NCBI GenBank assembly: GCA_030433055.1 | Contig: JAUILJ010000204.1 | Span: 1 to 10,364 of the forward strand | Direction of reading: 5' to 3' | From: Polyangia bacterium | GTDB lineage: Bacteria; Myxococcota_A; Polyangia; Polyangiales; Polyangiaceae | DNA: 10,364 bases | Shown here: positions 7,460-10,364 of the stretch, piece by piece | Position numbering within the stretch: position 1 is the stretch's first letter | How the letters are laid out: every line of letters begins with the position of its first letter | Program-made: the position numbers and the translations under genes | The notes under the pieces: generated by a model | What the model was told of the DNA's origin: nothing | What the model saw: only the letters and a program-made list of their open reading frames with translations | The model's database searches: none

Positions 7460-7475
7460 TGGCCCGGCGGTTGCA
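7460..7475 (+). promoter_or_regulatory. Sigma-54-like promoter match
   Basis: TGGCCC-N5-TTGCA has the -24 GG (7461-7462) and -12 GC (7473-7474) ten bases apart, the exact spacing of sigma-54 promoters; the usual TGGCAC is TGGCCC here. The predicted transcription start is near 7486, after the first ATG at 7483 and three bases before the second at 7489. Such a transcript would be almost leaderless, which is unusual, so the match may be chance. Confidence 0.25.
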
Positions 7476-7482
7476 CTCTTGA

Positions 7483-8592
7483 ATGGGCATGACCGTCGCG
7501 CTCCAGCTGATTCGCACAGAAAATGCGCTGCATGAGCTGACCCCCAACGAACACGCTCGGATCCTGGGAGCACTTCCTGCTGCCGTTATTGGTCTGGATA
7601 GCAATGGGATCATCGTCCTCGCCAACGACAGCGCGGCTCGCGTGCTCGAGCAGGAGTCGTCTAGCTTGATCGGGACCGCCGTCGAGGATGTCCTGGTCTC
7701 GATGCATGAAATCCGCGCGGCAGCGGGTGACTCAGTGGAAAAGCGCGCAGTGGGGCACGCAGCGGAGGACGCCGGGCGAGTGTTTGGATTCGACGTGACG
7801 CGGATCGAGGCCAGCGCGCCGGGTAGCGCCGAGTACGCGGTGGTGTTTCGCGACATCACGGGGTTCGAGCAGCTACGAGAAGAGCGCGATCGCTTGCTCC
7901 GCCTGGCTGCGGTGAGCGACATCTTGCCCTCGGTGCTGCATGAGCTGAAGAACCCCCTCGCCGCCATCAGTACCTCGGTGGAGCTGATGCTGGAGGAGTT
8001 GCCCCAGGGCACGGCACAGGACGACCTACATGCGGTGCTGACGGAGATGCGTCGCATGAAGCTCACCCTCGAGGGGCTGGGCTCCGTCGGACGCTCGCTG
8101 CTCTGCGCGCGAAACAGCGCAGTGGACTACGCGTTGCGCGATGCGGTGCGGGTGCTGGGGGCGCAGGCGCGCTCGCGTCGAATCGAGGTCATCAGCGAAA
8201 TTGCGGACATGCCGTTGCTGCCGATGGACATCTCCGTGGTGCGCGCGATCGCCTTCAACTTGATCACCAACGCGGTACATGCGTGCGACGCCGGTGACCA
8301 GATCCGTGTGAGTGCACGCTTCGACACAGGCTCCAAGCAACTGACCCTGACGGTTGAGGACAACGGCCAAGGGATGAAGCCCGAGGTGCTGAAGCGTTGC
8401 ACGGAACTCTTCTATACCACCAAGGGCAAGGGCACCGGCATCGGGCTGGCGCTATGCAGTAGCGCCGTGCGCTCCGCTGACGGTGAACTCGATATCCGTT
8501 CGGAATCGGGCGTTGGGACATTCGTGGAGATCCGCGTAGTGGTGCCTGCGCGCGCCGTGCCTGGAGGAAGGCGCAGAGCGAACGGTGCGTAG
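7483..8592 (+). CDS. Soluble PAS-domain sensor histidine kinase
   Basis: This encodes 369 residues with no signal peptide or membrane helix, so it is cytoplasmic. A PAS domain spans about 22-127 (LPAAVIGLDSNGIIVLAN at 31-48; closing YAVVFRDITGFEQL at 118-131). A short helical linker leads to the dimerisation/phosphoacceptor domain with H153 in LHELKNPLAAI. The ATP-binding domain has all boxes: N box NLITNAVH (259-266), G1 DNGQG (293-297), F box LFYTTK (309-314) and G2 GKGTGIGLAL (315-324). HELKNPL followed by a TTKGKGTGIGL lid is typical of the NtrB/HPK4-type kinases common in myxobacteria. No receiver domain is fused; the likely partner is the response regulator two genes downstream. Starts at 7483 and 7489 are both ATG in the same frame and neither has a Shine-Dalgarno site. 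The Arg-rich C-terminal tail (about 356-369) is unusual but short. Confidence 0.93.
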   Translation: MGMTVALQLIRTENALHELTPNEHARILGALPAAVIGLDSNGIIVLANDSAARVLEQESSSLIGTAVEDVLVSMHEIRAAAGDSVEKRAVGHAAEDAGRVFGFDVTRIEASAPGSAEYAVVFRDITGFEQLREERDRLLRLAAVSDILPSVLHELKNPLAAISTSVELMLEELPQGTAQDDLHAVLTEMRRMKLTLEGLGSVGRSLLCARNSAVDYALRDAVRVLGAQARSRRIEVISEIADMPLLPMDISVVRAIAFNLITNAVHACDAGDQIRVSARFDTGSKQLTLTVEDNGQGMKPEVLKRCTELFYTTKGKGTGIGLALCSSAVRSADGELDIRSESGVGTFVEIRVVVPARAVPGGRRRANGA

Positions 8593-8709
8593 GGGCTGAA
8601 CTTCCTGCGTGGCCGGACGTATATCCGTGGGGATTCTTGGGTGGGGCGATGCTGCTCCGCCGTGAGGTTGGTGTGCCCTGCGCGCGCCGCTTCGCTGACT
8701 GTGGAAACG

Positions 8710-8715
8710 AAGGAG
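8710..8715 (+). promoter_or_regulatory. Ribosome binding site of the Roadblock gene
   Basis: AAGGAG lies ten bases before the ATG at 8726; a second purine block, GAGGAG (8719-8724), is too close to the ATG to serve. The 133-base gap 8593-8725 after the kinase gene contains nothing else I can support, so the gene may also have its own promoter there. Confidence 0.65.
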
Positions 8716-8725
8716 AACGAGGAGC

Positions 8726-9091
8726 ATGGCAAGGACCGAGGAACTGAATCGCATTCTGCGATCGCTGCAATCTGGCACCCCCGAGATCGAGGCTAGCGCG
8801 TTGATCTCCGACGATGGCTTGATGATCGCGAGCGCGCTCCCGCAACACCTAGATGAGGTTCGCGTCGCAGGTATGAGCTCGACCCTGCTCAGCCTGGGGA
8901 CTCGGGCTTCGAGCGAGCTCGAGCGAGGGGGGCTGCAGCAGGTGCTGATTCGGGGTGATCAGGGCTTTGCGGTGATGGTCACGGCGTCTGAGGGCACCAT
9001 GCTCCTGACGCTGACGACGGCTGAAGCAAAGCTTGGCCTGATCTTCTTGGACATGAGTCGGGCCGTCAAGGAGATCCGAAAGGTCCTCTGA
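8726..9091 (+). CDS. Roadblock/LC7 domain protein
   Basis: This encodes 121 residues, a single Roadblock/LC7 domain. An N-terminal helix (about 2-17) is followed by EIEASALISDDGLMIASALPQ (20-40), the classic opening strands of the fold, a central helix (about 43-68), three strands with VLIRGDQGFAVMVTA (73-87) and LLTLTT (93-98), and a final helix (about 103-121). Bacterial members such as MglB are homodimeric regulators of Ras-like GTPases, with MglB acting as a GTPase-activating protein for MglA in Myxococcus polarity; others are scaffolds without a known GTPase partner. No MglA-like GTPase gene lies in this window. The gene sits 133 bases after the kinase and 27 bases before the response regulator, on the same strand. 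The closing helix with KEIRK is also seen in MglB-like proteins. I do not name it mglB because orthology cannot be shown here. Confidence 0.9.
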   Translation: MARTEELNRILRSLQSGTPEIEASALISDDGLMIASALPQHLDEVRVAGMSSTLLSLGTRASSELERGGLQQVLIRGDQGFAVMVTASEGTMLLTLTTAEAKLGLIFLDMSRAVKEIRKVL

Positions 9092-9118
9092 GCCCGTGCC
9101 TGAGAGGTCGAGGTAGTC

Positions 9119-10099
9119 ATGGCTTTGGTGTTGCTGATCGAGGACGAAGAGATGTTGCGCTCTTCGATGTCGCGCGGAATCGCCAAACTCTCTGGCGTCG
9201 AGGTGATGGATGCGGGCTCCCTGGAGGACGCGCTAGCACTGATCGATCGTTCTCCTCCGGACGTGATCGTTTCGGACATCGACCTCCCACGACGCTCAGG
9301 GCTGGAGCTGCTGGGCGAACTGGGAAAGCGTCGACTACAGATTCCAGTCATCTACGCCTCAGGATACCTCATGGCCTATCGCTCGCAGATCCCCCAGCAC
9401 GCTGACGTGGATGTGATGGAGAAGCCGGTGAGCCTGGAGGAACTCCGCGCCGCACTCGAACGTCGCCTCAATCAAAGTCGCAGCTCGATGGAGATAGCGC
9501 CATTCTCCGTGCCGGACTACCTCCAGCTGGCGTGTATGGGGCGGCACTCGGTGGTGGTAGACGTCGAGCGCGCTGGGCAGCGGCTGGGGGAGATCGTCGT
9601 CTGGAAAGGTGACGTGGTTTCCGCGCGAGACGAACGAGGTGGCGGTGACGCGGCGCTTAGGCGCCTCGCGTTCTCCAAGGGCAGCTTGGTGCGTTGTCGG
9701 ACACTGCTGGAGCAACCACGAGAGCAGAACCTGGATGGCAACTGGGAGTGGCTAGTCATGGAGGCGGCTCGCCAAGCGGACGAGCTTGGGGAGACAGGCG
9801 AGTGGCAGGAGGAGCAGCAGTCTGCGGTCCTCCGGGCCGCTGCTCCACTCGACGAAGTGATCGAGGGGGACGCAGTGCCTGCCGAGCCCGAGGAGCCACC
9901 GGAACCGGAACTGACTGCGGCAGAGCGCGCCTTCAACGAAGCTTGGGACCGAGGGATCGAGGCGTTGCTCGCGAAGCGCTACACGGTCGCCTTGCTCGCC
10001 TTCCAAGAGGCTGGTCAGTCCAATCCCGACGACCCGAAGGTTCGGGCCAACCTCAAGAGGCTCGAAGACATGGGGATACACGAGCCTCCCGCGGACTGA
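9119..10099 (+). CDS. Response regulator with PatA-N (DUF4388)-like domain and TPR-like tail
   Basis: This encodes 326 residues. The receiver domain (about 1-117) has the acidic pair E8/D9, phosphoacceptor D53 in VSDIDLP, the switch serine S81 in YASGY and K102 in MEKPVS, so it should be phosphorylated. Residues about 126-215 (APFSVPDYLQLACMGRHSVVVDV, then GEIVVWKGDVVSARDER and ALRRLAFSKGSLVR) match the DUF4388/PatA N-terminal pattern, a fold found in many delta-proteobacterial and cyanobacterial signalling proteins. A Glu/Pro/Ala-rich linker (about 222-268) leads to a helical C-terminus (about 267-318) with a TPR-like motif (AFNEAWDRGIEALLAKRY, then ALLAFQEAGQSNPDDPKVRANL). There is no DNA-binding or enzymatic output, so it probably acts by protein contact. 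The start has GAGGT (9110-9114) four bases upstream. It lies 27 bases after the Roadblock gene, suggesting translational or operon coupling. The likely kinase is the one upstream. Confidence 0.9.
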   Translation: MALVLLIEDEEMLRSSMSRGIAKLSGVEVMDAGSLEDALALIDRSPPDVIVSDIDLPRRSGLELLGELGKRRLQIPVIYASGYLMAYRSQIPQHADVDVMEKPVSLEELRAALERRLNQSRSSMEIAPFSVPDYLQLACMGRHSVVVDVERAGQRLGEIVVWKGDVVSARDERGGGDAALRRLAFSKGSLVRCRTLLEQPREQNLDGNWEWLVMEAARQADELGETGEWQEEQQSAVLRAAAPLDEVIEGDAVPAEPEEPPEPELTAAERAFNEAWDRGIEALLAKRYTVALLAFQEAGQSNPDDPKVRANLKRLEDMGIHEPPAD

Positions 10100-10149
10100 G
10101 CCGCGGCAGGCATCAATGCGGTCTTCGTGAGGCCGCGAGACGTGGGGTG

Positions 10150-10182
10150 ACGGGCACTTGGTGTCCCGTAGAAATTACCGGG
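10150..10182 (+). promoter_or_regulatory. Competing hairpins ahead of the ParA-like gene
   Basis: ACGGGCAC (10150-10157) pairs with GTG-T-CCCGT (10161-10169) around a TTG loop, eight pairs with one bulged T. The CCCGT arm (10165-10169) can instead pair with ACCGGG (10177-10182, one bulge), which would bury the GGGTGG that serves as the ribosome binding site. Two mutually exclusive folds fit a translation switch, or may be chance in GC-rich DNA. Confidence 0.35.
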
Positions 10183-10188
10183 TGGAAA

Positions 10189-10364
10189 ATGTCACGTAGA
10201 ATTGCACTTGTAAGTCAGAAAGGGGGGGTCGGGAAGACGACCGTCGCTCTCAATCTGGCGCTAGCTCTCGCGGAGCGCGGTCGCCGGACCTTGCTCGTCG
10301 ACTTGGATCCGCAGGGAGGTATCGGGCACGCGCTGTCACGCGGTGACACCGAGCTCGTGGGCCT
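10189..10364 (+). CDS. ParA/Soj-type ATPase (N-terminal part, cut by window end)
   Basis: The first 58 residues are visible and the frame runs off the right edge. They contain the deviant Walker A motif KGGVGKTT (residues 11-18, signature K11 and catalytic K16) after MSRRIALVSQ, the helix NLALALAERG, and LLVDLDPQGG (35-44) with the conserved D40. This places it in the ParA/Soj/MinD group of dimerising P-loop ATPases that position DNA, protein clusters or division sites on the nucleoid or membrane. DPQGG replaces the more common DPQGN or DPQAN, as in some orphan ParA proteins. The first codons include ATT, CTT, GTA, AGT and AGA, A/T-rich by local standards. The start ATG has GGGTGG upstream. 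It follows the response regulator by 89 bases on the same strand; no ParB gene is visible, so plasmid or chromosome segregation is not implied. Confidence 0.9.
   Translation, partial: MSRRIALVSQKGGVGKTTVALNLALALAERGRRTLLVDLDPQGGIGHALSRGDTELVG

Larger units (their letters stand above)
7098..7482 (+). other. 385-base non-coding region rich in inverted repeats
   Basis: No convincing gene lies here on either strand: the short open frames are of low complexity and show no domain. The region holds at least five secondary-structure or operator candidates: a ten-base-pair hairpin (7112-7140), a nested hairpin (7162-7193), a CTCCC/GGGAG stem (7254-7272), a palindrome (7353-7365) and a long stem-loop (7378-7419). 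It carries the end of the S4 gene's transcript and must contain the promoter of the kinase gene cluster. Confidence 0.6.

Noticed and set aside
7011..8066. 351-codon minus-strand open frame across the non-coding region and kinase gene
   Set aside because: Its product is Ser/Arg/Ala-rich without domain features and is antisense to the PAS and phosphoacceptor domains of the kinase.
8726..9091. Naming the Roadblock gene mglB
   Set aside because: The fold is clear, but no MglA-type GTPase gene is adjacent in this window and bacterial genomes with many Roadblock paralogues make orthology unsafe.

Overview
This window looks like chromosomal DNA of a high-GC, delta-proteobacterium-like organism, most plausibly a myxobacterium (Myxococcota, Polyangia-like). 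The grounds are a strong G/C third-position bias in every confident gene, a long-tailed signalling repertoire (soluble PAS histidine kinase, Roadblock/LC7 protein, response regulator with a PatA-N/DUF4388-like domain, ParA-type ATPase), a Cys-rich lipoprotein, and a small membrane protein with a C-terminal motif I associate with myxobacterial proteins. This assignment is inferred from gene content; there is no rRNA or other marker gene here.

Left part (1-3742). After a possible 60-base tail of an upstream gene there is a minus-strand six-cysteine lipoprotein (177-551). Next comes a minus-strand pair: a glycerophosphodiester phosphodiesterase (1484-2347) and, 32 bases downstream, an uncharacterised protein with a GAF-like core and a non-ATG start (759-1451). 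The phosphodiesterase is divergent from a secreted, probably outer-membrane beta-barrel protein with an N-terminal run of eight lysines (2423-3742).

Middle part (3743-7097). A DoxX-like four-helix membrane protein (minus) and a small three-helix membrane protein (plus) are transcribed divergently from a 145-base spacer that holds two tandem copies of one hairpin. A biotin-dependent acyl-CoA carboxylase carboxyltransferase of methylcrotonyl-CoA carboxylase beta type (minus, 4949-6598) stands without a biotin carboxylase neighbour. Divergent from it is an Hsp15-like S4-domain RNA-binding protein (6723-7097).

Right part (7098-10364). A 385-base non-coding stretch rich in inverted repeats precedes four co-directional genes. 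They encode a soluble PAS histidine kinase, a Roadblock/LC7 protein, a response regulator carrying a PatA-N-like domain and a TPR-like tail, and the start of a ParA/Soj-type ATPase cut by the window edge. Together they look like a cytoplasmic phosphorelay tied to small-GTPase or ParA-based spatial organisation. That reading is inference from domain content and gene order. This cluster and the structured leader in front of it are the most interesting part of the window. I saw no tRNA, rRNA, insertion sequence, CRISPR array or phage gene.
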